Positions 1 to 8,012 of a stretch of 39,078 nt of DNA are shown here, piece after piece. The notes beneath the pieces are model-generated. The model was given only the letters and a program-made list of their open reading frames with translations. It was not told the DNA's origin and did no database searches. The DNA lies in assembly GCA_001805055.1 (NCBI GenBank), contig MHDZ01000007.1, positions 1-39,078 of the forward strand, written 5' to 3'. Position 1 is the first letter of the stretch, and every line of letters begins with the position of its first letter. The DNA comes from Nitrospirae bacterium GWC2_57_13. GTDB lineage: Bacteria > Nitrospirota > UBA9217. The position numbers and the translations under genes are program-made.

Positions 1-36
1 GGCATAGGTTAGTCCTCCTTGCCCTGTAGTATAATC

Positions 37-73
37 TGTTACCCATGTGCGCAGGTTAATTTGTTACCTATGT
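37..73. repeat. Direct repeat pair TGTTACCYATGT, possible insertion-sequence scar
   Basis: TGTTACCCATGT at 37-48 and TGTTACCTATGT at 62-73 are direct repeats 25 nt apart, and an inverted, weaker match (CATAGGTTAG) lies at 3-12. Repeated TGTTACCTATGT-like blocks resemble sequences I associate with the ends of IS481-type elements, but no transposase is visible in the window. It may be the edge of an element lying to the left. The assignment is a guess from motif similarity only. Confidence 0.3.
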
Positions 74-97
74 TAGCATGTTGTACCAGAGGGAGTA

Positions 98-140
98 CTC
101 CCCCTTCAAGGGGGAGATTGAGAGGGGGATGGGCATGCTG
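98..140. repeat. GC-rich intergenic hairpin (CTCCCCCTT / AAGGGGGAG)
   Basis: Arms 98-106 and 108-116 form a 9-bp perfect inverted repeat around a single base, followed by a degenerate second copy of the right arm (GAGAGGGGGATGGG, about 123-136). The open frame through this stretch translates to a low-complexity peptide typical of read-through of intergenic repeats, which is why the following gene is started at 171 rather than further upstream. Confidence 0.5.
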
Positions 141-170
141 AAAGGACGGCTGCTAGTTGGAACTATTGCA

Positions 171-869
171 ATGGTAGAAACAAATAGCTTACAACTTGAC
201 CGGATTGTTTTCATCGGCCGGACCTATTTCGAATACCTGCGGATGTTCGATCTGAACGAATCCGATCTGAAGCTCGGGCGCGTTCTTGACGGCGCTGCCG
301 GGCCGTCTTCGTTCACCGCCGAGGCAACGGCTAAGGGATTCGATGCGACCGCCTGCGACATGCTCTACTGCCATCCGGTCGAGACTCTGGCGGACAAGGG
401 CCGGATGGACATCGAGCATACGTTCCGGAAAGTTGACGATGTACCGCACCTGTATGTCTGGAAATATTATAAGGACAGGCAGGAAATAATCGGGCTGCGG
501 CATAAGGCATTAGGCGCGTTTGCCCGCGATTATGAGGAGGAAATCAGAGAGGGGCGGCACATAAAGGCTGAACTGCCGCGATTGCCGTTTCCCGATCGTA
601 CGTTCACACTTGTGCTGTCGAGTCACTTTCTGTTTCTGTATGGCGACCGGCTGAGTCTGGATTTTCATGTTGAGTCATTGATGGAGATGATGAGGGTGTG
701 CTCGGGTGAGGTCAGGGTGTATCCGCTCCAGGGGCTTGATGCGAAACCGTACCCGCACATGGAGGAATTGCTCTTGCGTCTGCGTTCGGAAGGGTTACAA
801 GGCGAGCTCGTGCCGACATCGTTCGAGTTCCAGCGCGGGGCGAACACAATGCTGACACTTAAACGCTGA
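171..869 (+). CDS. Class I SAM-dependent methyltransferase-like protein
   Basis: The protein (about 232 aa from ATG 171) has a Rossmann-type motif I near its N-terminus (RVLDGAAGPSSFTAEA) followed by a strand ending in an acidic residue (DATACDMLY), and a motif IV-like segment (FTLVLSSHFLFLY). These are the landmarks of class I methyltransferases in which GxGxG is relaxed to GAAGPS. The substrate cannot be read from the sequence. The frame stays open upstream to 78, but that part reads through an intergenic hairpin repeat, so ATG 171 is preferred although it lacks a clear ribosome binding site. It is the first of four methyltransferases in a same-strand run that also holds a Cys/Met PLP enzyme, 25 nt downstream. 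Confidence 0.7.
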   Translation: MVETNSLQLDRIVFIGRTYFEYLRMFDLNESDLKLGRVLDGAAGPSSFTAEATAKGFDATACDMLYCHPVETLADKGRMDIEHTFRKVDDVPHLYVWKYYKDRQEIIGLRHKALGAFARDYEEEIREGRHIKAELPRLPFPDRTFTLVLSSHFLFLYGDRLSLDFHVESLMEMMRVCSGEVRVYPLQGLDAKPYPHMEELLLRLRSEGLQGELVPTSFEFQRGANTMLTLKR

Positions 870-894
870 TTTAACTGTATGAAGGAGGCTTGTG

Positions 895-2022
895 ATGCGA
901 AAAGATACACAATGCGTCCACAGTGGCGCGATCAAAGACACTATGAGCGGCGGGGTGATATCCCCCATATTCACCACAACGGCATTCGATTATCTTGATC
1001 GTGAACACCTATCATACCCCCGTTATTTCAATACCCCGAACCAGAATGCCGTTGTCGCGAAAGTCTGCGCACTTGAGGTGGCAGAGGACGGTGTTCTCTT
1101 CAGCTCCGGCATGGCGGCCATGAGCACGGCCATCCTGGCCTTTGTCAAATCCGGAGATCACGTGGTAATGATGGACGAGCTCTATGGCGGTACGCACGCC
1201 CTCGCTACGGACGAATTTCCCCGGCTCGGGATCGAATGCACCTTTACAGCCACAGACGCCGACGCCGTGTGCAAAGCAGTCAAGGATAACACCAGGATCA
1301 TCGTTATCGAGTCGCCGACCAATCCGCTCCTGAGCGTGATCGACATCAAGAAGGTGGCGGAATTCGCGAGGAAGCGGAACATCGTGACTATTATCGACAA
1401 CACCTTTGCTACGCCTTTGCATCAAAATCCCCATGGGCTCGGCATTGACATAGTGGTCCACAGCGGAACGAAATACATGGGAGGGCACAGCGACATCTGC
1501 TGCGGCATCGCGGTCACCACGAGGGAAAAGACGGAGCGCATTCGCGCCGTTGCACGGAACCTTGGCGGCAGCCTGAACGCCGCGACATGCGCACTGCTTG
1601 AGCGCAGCATGATGACACTCTCCATCCGCGTGGGGCGGCAGACGGAGAACGCGGGCCGCATAGCGCAGCATCTGGAACAACACGCCAAGGTACGGCGAGT
1701 GAACTATCCCGGCCTGGCAAGCTCCGCATTCCACAGGCTTGCTAGATCTCAAATGGACGGGTTCGGCGCAATGCTTTCATTCGAGCTGGACCAGGAGAAA
1801 GTCGACCCAAACCGTTTTGTTCGCAGTCTGAGGATCATCAAGCCGGCCGTAAGCCTCGGAGGCATTGAGTCTACTATCTGCGCTCCCGCGGTCACCTCCC
1901 ATGCCAAGATATCTGCGGAGGAGCGCAGGAGGATCGGCATTTCCGACTCACTGCTGCGGCTGTCCGTGGGGATCGAGCAGGTAGACGACCTGATTGAGGA
2001 TATCGAAGGGGCGCTGAAATAA
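895..2022 (+). CDS. Cys/Met-metabolism PLP-dependent enzyme (cystathionine gamma-synthase/lyase family)
   Basis: This 375-residue protein has the length and layout of the fold-type I trans-sulfuration family. Visible landmarks are the phosphate-binding FSSGMAAM segment, LYGGTHA carrying the conserved active-site tyrosine, the PLP-pyridine aspartate in IIDNTFATP, the Schiff-base lysine in HSGTKYMGGHSD (about K193) and the SLGGIES signature near the C-terminus. Members act on cystathionine, O-acyl-homoserine or methionine. The cysteine typical of methionine gamma-lyase in the LYGCT motif is glycine here, so a synthase or cystathionine lyase role is more likely than methanethiol release. AGGAGG at 883-888 places the start at ATG 895; a GTG three bases earlier is too close to it. 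Confidence 0.9.
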   Translation: MRKDTQCVHSGAIKDTMSGGVISPIFTTTAFDYLDREHLSYPRYFNTPNQNAVVAKVCALEVAEDGVLFSSGMAAMSTAILAFVKSGDHVVMMDELYGGTHALATDEFPRLGIECTFTATDADAVCKAVKDNTRIIVIESPTNPLLSVIDIKKVAEFARKRNIVTIIDNTFATPLHQNPHGLGIDIVVHSGTKYMGGHSDICCGIAVTTREKTERIRAVARNLGGSLNAATCALLERSMMTLSIRVGRQTENAGRIAQHLEQHAKVRRVNYPGLASSAFHRLARSQMDGFGAMLSFELDQEKVDPNRFVRSLRIIKPAVSLGGIESTICAPAVTSHAKISAEERRRIGISDSLLRLSVGIEQVDDLIEDIEGALK

Positions 2023-2099
2023 TGAGGTCCAGGGGTTCTCGCGAAAGGCGGTTCCTCTTTGACCGATGAGCCATACATAACAGTACAGGAGACACGGCC

Positions 2100-2855
2100 A
2101 TGAGACAATGGTACGAGAAATTATTCGAAAATTATGCCGAGGGCTATGACGGGGAGTCATTCACCCAGGGCACTGTACAGGAAGTGGACTTTATTGAAAA
2201 GGAGATCGGGCGCAACCGCTCTCTCCGTATCCTTGACGTCGGATGCGGTACGGGCAGGCATTCTGTTGAGTTGGCAAAACGGGGATATGCGGTCACCGGC
2301 ATTGACCTGTCTGAAGCGCTTCTGAACAAGGCTCGACAAAAGGCTGCTGCGGCAGGCGTGACAGCATCATTCATCCGTAACGACGCGAGAGATCTGTCAT
2401 TCGAATCGGACTTCGACGTTGCGCTCATGATCTGCGAAGGGGCGTTCCCTCTCATGGAGACCGACGAAATGAACTTCGCGATCCTTGCGGGCATTCGCAA
2501 AGCGCTGAAGTCGCCGGGGAAGCTGATACTCACGACCCTGAGTGCGATCTACCCTTTGAAGCATTCGGTTGATGCGCTGATCAATGCTGGTTCGACGGAA
2601 GAACGGAGCTCCGGCAGCAATTTCGACCTTATGACCTTTCGGATGGACTCTCAGTTCGAATTTACCGATGATAGTGGAAAGCAGAGAAAGCTTGAGTGCA
2701 ATGAGCGGTACTACGCGCCTTCGGAAATATCCTGGCTCCTCAAAAGACTAGGGTTCGGGCAAATTGATATATATGGATGCGCTCCAGGCCACTTCGACCG
2801 TACAAAAAAACTGATGCCGGACGATTTTGAAATGCTGGTGGTCGCATCATGCTGA
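2100..2855 (+). CDS. Class I SAM-dependent methyltransferase
   Basis: A 251-residue cytoplasmic protein with a textbook motif I (LDVGCGTGRHSVELAKRGY), motif II with the SAM-ribose acidic residue (VTGIDLS), an Asp-containing motif III (IRNDARDLSF) and a motif IV strand (DVALMICEGAFPLM). The N-terminal WYEKLFENYAEGYD segment is typical of small-molecule methyltransferases of the Methyltransf_11/25 type. AGGAGA about 8 nt before ATG 2100 supports the start. The end overlaps the beginning of the open frame of the next methyltransferase, but that gene most likely starts downstream at 2893. The acceptor substrate is unknown. Confidence 0.85.
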   Translation: MRQWYEKLFENYAEGYDGESFTQGTVQEVDFIEKEIGRNRSLRILDVGCGTGRHSVELAKRGYAVTGIDLSEALLNKARQKAAAAGVTASFIRNDARDLSFESDFDVALMICEGAFPLMETDEMNFAILAGIRKALKSPGKLILTTLSAIYPLKHSVDALINAGSTEERSSGSNFDLMTFRMDSQFEFTDDSGKQRKLECNERYYAPSEISWLLKRLGFGQIDIYGCAPGHFDRTKKLMPDDFEMLVVASC

Positions 2856-2892
2856 AAAGAAATTTACGGCAACTTATGGGGGGGATAACTTT

Positions 2893-3717
2893 ATGGCTGA
2901 TCAGCAAATGAAATCACTATTGAAACAAATGTTCGACACGGTGTCCGGCGGATACGACAATAAGGCGCTTCGCTTCTTTCCAAAGAGCGCAGAACATATG
3001 GCGGATCTTCTCAACCTGCGGGGAAATGAGCATATACTCGACGTTGCCTGCGGGACGGGACATGCGTCACTGGCGATTGCGCCCAAGCTGCCGAAAGGCC
3101 GTATAACAGCCGTGGATTTGTCGCCGGGAATGCTCGATCAGGCCAGGCGCAAGACTGCTTCAGAGGATATCCGCAATGTGGAATTCCTGGAGCGGGACAT
3201 GCAGGACCTCGGCTTTGACAACGGAGCATTTGATGCTGCCGTCTGCGCCTTCGGTATCTTCTTTGTAGAGGACATGGATGCGCAGCTCTCGCACATTGCA
3301 TCAGCGGTCAGACCGGGCGGAAGGATCATGATCACTAGTTTTCAGAACGACTACTTTCAGCCGTTGAGAGATATGCTCTTTGATCGACTTGCCGCCTATG
3401 GTGTGCAGAACCCTCCCCATGCATGGAAGCGCGTATCGAACGAAGCCGGCTGCAGGCAGCTCTTCAAGAAGGCGGGGCTGACAAATGTTCGCGTGGAAGC
3501 GAAAAACGTCGGTTATTACCTGGATAATGCTAACGAATGGTGGGACATCGTCTGGAACGCTGGGTATCGCAGGATGGTGGGCCAGCTCCCGGCGAATGAT
3601 CAGGAACGGTTCAAACAGGAGCATTTGGCGGAGATCGAGGCGCTCAGGAACGGTGACGGCATCTGGCTGGATGTCGAGGTGTTGTTCACTGTAGGGACGA
3701 AGGTAAAGATTGATTAG
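2893..3717 (+). CDS. UbiE/Coq5-like class I methyltransferase
   Basis: The 274-residue protein begins with a MFDTVSGGYDNKA segment like that of the UbiE family, then motif I (LDVACGTGHASLAIA), motif II (TAVDLSPGML), motif III (LERDMQDLGF) and a post-I strand (AAVCAFGIFFVEDM). This is the pattern of quinone or small-molecule C-methyltransferases. It lacks neighbours that would tie it to menaquinone synthesis, so I do not give a ubiE/menG symbol. The start is set at ATG 2893 because a G-rich Shine-Dalgarno stretch precedes it and because the 22 upstream codons have no family similarity. It is followed 11 nt later by the cupin gene. Confidence 0.8.
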   Translation: MADQQMKSLLKQMFDTVSGGYDNKALRFFPKSAEHMADLLNLRGNEHILDVACGTGHASLAIAPKLPKGRITAVDLSPGMLDQARRKTASEDIRNVEFLERDMQDLGFDNGAFDAAVCAFGIFFVEDMDAQLSHIASAVRPGGRIMITSFQNDYFQPLRDMLFDRLAAYGVQNPPHAWKRVSNEAGCRQLFKKAGLTNVRVEAKNVGYYLDNANEWWDIVWNAGYRRMVGQLPANDQERFKQEHLAEIEALRNGDGIWLDVEVLFTVGTKVKID

Positions 3718-3728
3718 AAGGTGCATGG

Positions 3729-4085
3729 ATGAATCAGTTTCCCGCTTTTATGAAAAATCCGGCCAATGCCATTGTCGCGCATCAACAAAGCGAAGGTGTA
3801 ACAGGGTACCTGTTCGACGGCGCTGAGGGCAGTCAGGTGGTGATCTTTCAGTGCGCTACAAACGGAATATCGAACGAGCACATTCATGACTTCGACGAAT
3901 ACGTCGTCGTTATCCAGGGCGAGTACACCCTGGGCATTGAAGGCAAGACCATCAAGCTCACAGCAGGTCAGGAATATTATATTACGAAAGGGATTCCCCA
4001 TGATGGCGTCTTTATTGCGGGCACACGGACGATCAATGCCTTCGGGGGAAAGAGGGCGGAGAGAAAATCAGGAGGAGCCTCTTAG
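3729..4085 (+). CDS. Small cupin-domain protein
   Basis: A single-domain 118-residue cupin. Metal-binding motif 1 is visible as EHIHDFDEYVVVIQGE (two His, one Glu and the closing Gly), and motif 2 contributes the ITKGIPHDG histidine. Such small cupins are metal-dependent dioxygenases, isomerases or ligand sensors, and the sequence does not decide which. Its stop codon shares one base with the GTG start of the chorismate mutase-acetyltransferase fusion, which implies translational coupling and a shared transcript with the methyltransferase upstream. Confidence 0.85.
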   Translation: MNQFPAFMKNPANAIVAHQQSEGVTGYLFDGAEGSQVVIFQCATNGISNEHIHDFDEYVVVIQGEYTLGIEGKTIKLTAGQEYYITKGIPHDGVFIAGTRTINAFGGKRAERKSGGAS

Positions 4086-4870
4086 TGAATCTCGGTGCAA
4101 TACGACAGCAAATCGATAGAACTGACAGCGACATCATTACCCTTCTCTCAAAGCGAGCTGAGTTGGTCTCTGCAGCGGGAAAGCTTAAAAAGGACGACCA
4201 GGGAGTGCGGGACCCCAGGCGGGTCGAGCAGGTGATTGAGAAGGTGAAGGCGAAGGCCTCAGCAGCAGGGCTTGATCCCGAGATCGCCGAGGAGATATAC
4301 CGGACGATCATCGGATGCTTTGTTCGCCGGGAGATGAAGGAGTTCGGCGAGCGAGTGAAAAAAATCCCGGTGACTGACGACGGGATCACAATCAGAAAAG
4401 CAATTGACCGGGATCGCGACGGGATCGCGGCAATTTTCAACCATTACGTGGAACACAGCTTTGCCGCCTATCCTGATCAGCCGGTGGATGAGACTTTTTT
4501 TGATAATATGAGTAAGATCGTTTACGACGATGCCTTCTTTGTCATTGAGACGGCGGAGAAGAAGTTGGCCGGGTTTGCGTTCTTGAAGAGATACCATCCC
4601 GCCTCCACGTTCAACCGCGTTGCAGAGGCGGGATACTTTATTCTGCCGGAATACACCCGAAGAGGTATAGGAACGAGAATTCTGGATCATCTGGAAAAGA
4701 CAGCCCGCTCGCTGGGGATAGATGCGCTTCTTGCTCACATATCGTCTCGGAACCAGCCGAGCGTCGCCTTCCATAAAAAGCAGGGATTCAGTGAATGCGG
4801 TCGATTAAACAAGATAAGCAGAAAGTTCGGAAAGGACGTGGACATCGTCTGGATGCGGAAGTTTATTTAA
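4085..4870 (+). CDS. Chorismate mutase (AroQ-type) fused to GNAT acetyltransferase
   Basis: Residues 1 to about 90 form an all-helical AroQ chorismate mutase domain. R7, R24 and K35 line up with the E. coli catalytic R11, R28 and K39. Residues from about 101 to 261 are a GNAT N-acetyltransferase, with the acetyl-CoA pyrophosphate loop at RRGIGTRIL (about 192-200) and the SRNQPSVAFHKKQGF motif B region. The mutase converts chorismate to prephenate; the GNAT half probably acylates an amine. GTG 4085 overlaps the cupin stop by one base and is preceded by AGGAGG. A fusion of these two folds is unusual and may channel an aromatic intermediate to acylation, which is inference. Confidence 0.8.
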   Translation: MNLGAIRQQIDRTDSDIITLLSKRAELVSAAGKLKKDDQGVRDPRRVEQVIEKVKAKASAAGLDPEIAEEIYRTIIGCFVRREMKEFGERVKKIPVTDDGITIRKAIDRDRDGIAAIFNHYVEHSFAAYPDQPVDETFFDNMSKIVYDDAFFVIETAEKKLAGFAFLKRYHPASTFNRVAEAGYFILPEYTRRGIGTRILDHLEKTARSLGIDALLAHISSRNQPSVAFHKKQGFSECGRLNKISRKFGKDVDIVWMRKFI

Positions 4871-4945
4871 ATACTGCGATTATTATGCTTGTGGCATCGG
4901 TAGTACATCGTTTTTTGGCGGATTCGGCCGAGGAGAAGAGGCACC

Positions 4946-5077
4946 ATGGATCGGATTGAAGCGGAATTCCAAAAGATATACGACGACCATTATCCCAGGA
5001 TCGTCCGGTACCTTCGCAGGCTTGTCGGAGACTCAAAGGCCAAAGACGTTGCTCAAGACGTCTTCGTGAAGGTTTAA
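4946..5077 (+). pseudogene. Truncated ECF sigma factor, region 2 fragment (43 codons)
   Basis: A short frame with its own ATG and an AGGAG about 10 nt upstream encodes 43 residues that read like the start of an extracytoplasmic-function sigma factor. It has IYDDHYPRIVRYLRRLVGD followed by AKDVAQDVFVKV, the core-binding helix of region 2. A TAA stop follows where region 2 would normally continue into its -10-recognition helices. Region 4 is absent, and a methyltransferase gene starts 23 nt later. The fragment cannot be a complete sigma factor. It is either a deletion remnant or a small core-binding peptide. Confidence 0.65.
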
Positions 5078-5100
5078 GCACAACACAAAGGAGGGTCATC

Positions 5101-5799
5101 ATGAAGCCAGCGTTATCCTGCTGCGGAATCACCTTCAATGCACCGGCGAAAATGCCGGACGCGCGGGTCCGGCAAAGCGAGATCAGCGCGTTATACGACA
5201 AACTGTCCGGGATCTATGATATCTGGGGGAAGCTGACTGAATCGCGCGCGAGAAACCGGGCCATAGAGCTTGCGAAAATCCGGGACGGGCAAAATGTCCT
5301 CGAAGTCGCGGTCGGCACCGGTCTGGCCTTTTATGAAATCGTGAAACGCAATCCCCATGGCAGTAATGTCGGCATCGACCTCTCTCCGGGAATGCTGGAG
5401 AAGGCGAAGACACGGTTAAAGAAATTATCCGGGGCGAACTACACCCTCAACATCGGCACCGCGTTTGATCTTCCCGTGAAGAACGGATCGGTTGACGTCG
5501 TGATGAACAATTACCTGTTCGACCTTATTCCCTATGAGGACATGGACAAGGTGCTGAGTGAGTTCAAGCGAGTTTTAAAAAAAGGCGCCAGGCTGATACT
5601 CGTCAATATGACCAAAGGCGAACGATTCGGCAGTAATCTGTATGATTTTGTCTACCGCATTTCCCCCAGGACGATGGGCGGGTGCAGGGGCGTCAAATTG
5701 TCCGAAAAGCTGGAACAGCATGGTTTCAAAGTTGAAGCGAGGGAGTATCACCAGCAACTGCTGTTCCCTTCCGAAGTCATCGTGGCATATAAAGAATGA
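5101..5799 (+). CDS. UbiE-like class I methyltransferase
   Basis: A 232-residue protein with motif I (VLEVAVGTGLAFYEIV), motif II (VGIDLSPGMLEKAK), an Asp-bearing motif III (IGTAFDLPV) and motif IV (DVVMNNYLFDLIP). It is preceded by an excellent ribosome binding site (AAAGGAGGG). The first ~16 residues contain a CCG cluster and are unlike the family; ATG 5149 is an alternative start that would remove them. The gene sits directly behind the truncated sigma-factor fragment, so a rearrangement may have joined it to a foreign leader. It is the fourth methyltransferase in the run. The substrate is unknown. Confidence 0.8.
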   Translation: MKPALSCCGITFNAPAKMPDARVRQSEISALYDKLSGIYDIWGKLTESRARNRAIELAKIRDGQNVLEVAVGTGLAFYEIVKRNPHGSNVGIDLSPGMLEKAKTRLKKLSGANYTLNIGTAFDLPVKNGSVDVVMNNYLFDLIPYEDMDKVLSEFKRVLKKGARLILVNMTKGERFGSNLYDFVYRISPRTMGGCRGVKLSEKLEQHGFKVEAREYHQQLLFPSEVIVAYKE

Positions 5800-5918
5800 A
5801 CTCGCTGCTGATTTCATCGATGGGTTCAGGAAAGGTAAAGCCGGATGCCGGGGAATATACCCAATGTGATTGAAAAATTCGCCGGCCATGTCGATTCAAA
5901 TGCCACAGGAGGAAAAGC

Positions 5919-6833
5919 ATGAAGAAAACAGTGTACCTGCTCGGTTTGCTGATTTTTGCTGTTCTGATCGTCATCGGCTCCGGAATCCGGTTTGACGTCC
6001 CCGTTGAAAAGCTGAAGGCAAAATATACGAACGCACATTCGAAGTTCGTCACCATCGGCGGGCTGTCAGTCCATTATCGCGATGAGGGAAAGGGTTTTCC
6101 TCTGGTACTCCTACACGGTTCGCCCTCGTCTCTCCATACCTTCGACGGATTAACAGCAGAACTTTCGAAACAGTATCGTGTCATCCGGCTCGACCTTCCC
6201 GGATACGGCTTGACCGGGCCGGACGCGGCGGGCGATTATTCTCTTGAGTGGTACGTCCGGTTCCTAGATTCCTTTTTGATTGCGCTCAAAGTCGATTCAT
6301 GCTATCTGGCCGGCCACTCTTTCGGAGGCCGGCTCGCGAATGAGTTCGCATATAAAAAGAAAAACCGCGTTAAAAAGCTTATTTTGATAGCCGCGTCAGG
6401 GTATCCGCTTAAGGATAACGATATCCCGGCTGTGAAGATGGCACGGAACCGGCTGCTTCGGCCGATCGTGAGATATGTCACCCCGAGATACTTTATCGCA
6501 ATGAACGTAAAAGAGGTTTATGGTCCCAACGAAAAGGTCCCCGAGGAGACCATCGACCGGTATTACGACCTTCTCCTGCGAGCGGGAAACCGGGACACCT
6601 TCATCGCCATGTGCAACCGGGAGGCCGAGGATATCTCCAGCCGCATCAAGGCCCTTCGGATGCCGGCATTGGTCCTGTGGGGAAGCCGCGACACTGCCGT
6701 GCCTGTCCAACATGCGGAATTCTTCCAACGCGACATCCCCGGATCGCGTCTGATCGTGTACGACGACGTCGGCCATATTCCGCAGGAAGTCATCCCGGAC
6801 AGGGTCGCGGCGGACATGCGAGCGTTTCTTTAA
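5919..6833 (+). CDS. Membrane-anchored alpha/beta hydrolase
   Basis: The 304-residue protein starts with a hydrophobic segment (about residues 4-22) that should act as an uncleaved signal anchor. An alpha/beta hydrolase fold follows, with the oxyanion HG motif (LLHGSPSS), the nucleophile elbow AGHSFGG with S134, the acid in LWGSRDTAVP (about D258) and the catalytic histidine in DVGHIPQE (about H286). A complete triad suggests an active esterase, epoxide hydrolase or haloperoxidase-like enzyme facing the periplasm. The substrate is not predictable. AGGAGG precedes the ATG. The histidine phosphatase gene follows after 13 nt. Confidence 0.88.
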   Translation: MKKTVYLLGLLIFAVLIVIGSGIRFDVPVEKLKAKYTNAHSKFVTIGGLSVHYRDEGKGFPLVLLHGSPSSLHTFDGLTAELSKQYRVIRLDLPGYGLTGPDAAGDYSLEWYVRFLDSFLIALKVDSCYLAGHSFGGRLANEFAYKKKNRVKKLILIAASGYPLKDNDIPAVKMARNRLLRPIVRYVTPRYFIAMNVKEVYGPNEKVPEETIDRYYDLLLRAGNRDTFIAMCNREAEDISSRIKALRMPALVLWGSRDTAVPVQHAEFFQRDIPGSRLIVYDDVGHIPQEVIPDRVAADMRAFL

Positions 6834-6846
6834 GCAAGGCATCTTA

Positions 6847-7407
6847 ATGAAGATAGTTCTTCTTCGACACGGCAGGACAAGTTTGGCTCCCTGGCCATGG
6901 ATCACGGCCCGTGAGCTCGGGCGCTGGATCGATGCCTATAATTCGGCTGGGATCCGGAAAATGCCGCCGTCTGTCGCAGCTATGGCCGTAGCGGCGCAGT
7001 GTACGGTCCTTGTCACGAGCGATCTGTTGCGGTCTGTCGAGTCAGGCAGTGCCCTCGGTTTAGGAAGACCGATGATATCTGACGTTTTGTTCAGGGAGGC
7101 AGGCTTGCCCTACGGCCCGGTGACTTTCCTCAAGATGCCGCCCTCTGTTTGGGCAGTGCTGTTCCGTTTTTTATGGGCGCTTGGTTTTAAAACCAACGGC
7201 GAGTCCATTCATGCATTTCGAAAGAGGGCGCAGAGTGCGGCGATGTTTTTGATTTCTCTGGCAAGCGAGCACGACTCTGTCCTTTTGGTCGGACATGGGC
7301 TTATCAATAGCTATATTGCCCGCGAATTATTGTCCGCCGGCTGGTATGGCCCCGGGAAGACGAGGATACGTCATTGGGGCTTTACGGAGTACACGCATGA
7401 AACCTGA
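6847..7407 (+). CDS. Histidine phosphatase (phosphoglycerate-mutase-like) family protein
   Basis: The N-terminal LLRHGRTS motif supplies the phospho-accepting histidine (H8), a second arginine lies in TSDLLRSVES, and the proton-relay histidine is in LLVGHGLINS (about H150). These are the branch-1 histidine phosphatase landmarks. At 186 residues it matches small phosphatases rather than glycolytic mutases. Its final 11 nt overlap the start of the HD-domain gene in another frame, so the two are probably translated together and may act on related phosphorylated metabolites. Confidence 0.85.
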   Translation: MKIVLLRHGRTSLAPWPWITARELGRWIDAYNSAGIRKMPPSVAAMAVAAQCTVLVTSDLLRSVESGSALGLGRPMISDVLFREAGLPYGPVTFLKMPPSVWAVLFRFLWALGFKTNGESIHAFRKRAQSAAMFLISLASEHDSVLLVGHGLINSYIARELLSAGWYGPGKTRIRHWGFTEYTHET

Positions 7408-7966
7408 TAACCGGCCTGAGAGCTCCTTGAACATCCTTGAGCAGATTCCCCTCATCAATAGCATTATGGCAAGCCATCGCGAGAGCCTGGGAGTGGACTT
7501 CACGGCCTACAGAAATCACTGTTACCGCGTCGCCAACTTTTGTCTCGCGCTTTCGGATGGGTATGATGCGGAGCAGGACAAGGTCGCTATTGCGGCGGCT
7601 TTTCATGATCTCGGCATCTGGACGCACAGGACCTTCGATTACCTCGGTCCTTCCCGCCTGCTGGTGCGGGAATATCTTGTGAAGATCAGTCGCGTCGCAT
7701 GGACCGATGAGGTTGAAGCAATGGTCGCTTTTCACCATAAACTTACGCCGTACAGAGGCAATCCGGCGTGGCTCGTAGAACCGTTCCTAAAAGCGGACTG
7801 GATCGACATCTTAAAGGGAGGACTTAAATTCGGCCTTCCGCGCGGCTTTGTCGCTCAAGTGCTGTCAGTGTTTCCGAACGCCGGATTTCATAGGCGGCTT
7901 GTTGAGCTGACCATGCAGCGGATGAAAAGTCATCCCTTCAGCCCGCTGCCGATGATGAAATGGTAG
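7397..7966 (+). CDS. HD-domain phosphohydrolase
   Basis: A 189-residue protein with the metal-binding signature of the HD superfamily. It has an early histidine (YRNHCYRVANF, about H41), the HD doublet in AAAFHDLGIW (H70-D71), a downstream histidine pair (VAFHHKL) and a later aspartate (KADWIDIL). Such proteins hydrolyse nucleotides or other phosphoesters. ATG 7397 lies inside the end of the histidine phosphatase gene and is chosen because the frame further upstream only reads through that gene. Two phosphatase-type genes overlapping this way suggests a linked function. Confidence 0.8.
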   Translation: MKPDNRPESSLNILEQIPLINSIMASHRESLGVDFTAYRNHCYRVANFCLALSDGYDAEQDKVAIAAAFHDLGIWTHRTFDYLGPSRLLVREYLVKISRVAWTDEVEAMVAFHHKLTPYRGNPAWLVEPFLKADWIDILKGGLKFGLPRGFVAQVLSVFPNAGFHRRLVELTMQRMKSHPFSPLPMMKW

Positions 7967-8012
7967 ATATTGAACAGGCAAAGCCATCGGTTCGTTATAG
8001 GAGAGGAACAGA

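Noticed and set aside
78-170. Longer N-terminus for the first methyltransferase
   Set aside because: The added residues are the translation of a G-rich inverted repeat and do not resemble the family.
895-2022. Methionine gamma-lyase as the specific call
   Set aside because: The active-site cysteine of the LYGCT motif is glycine, so only the family can be stated.
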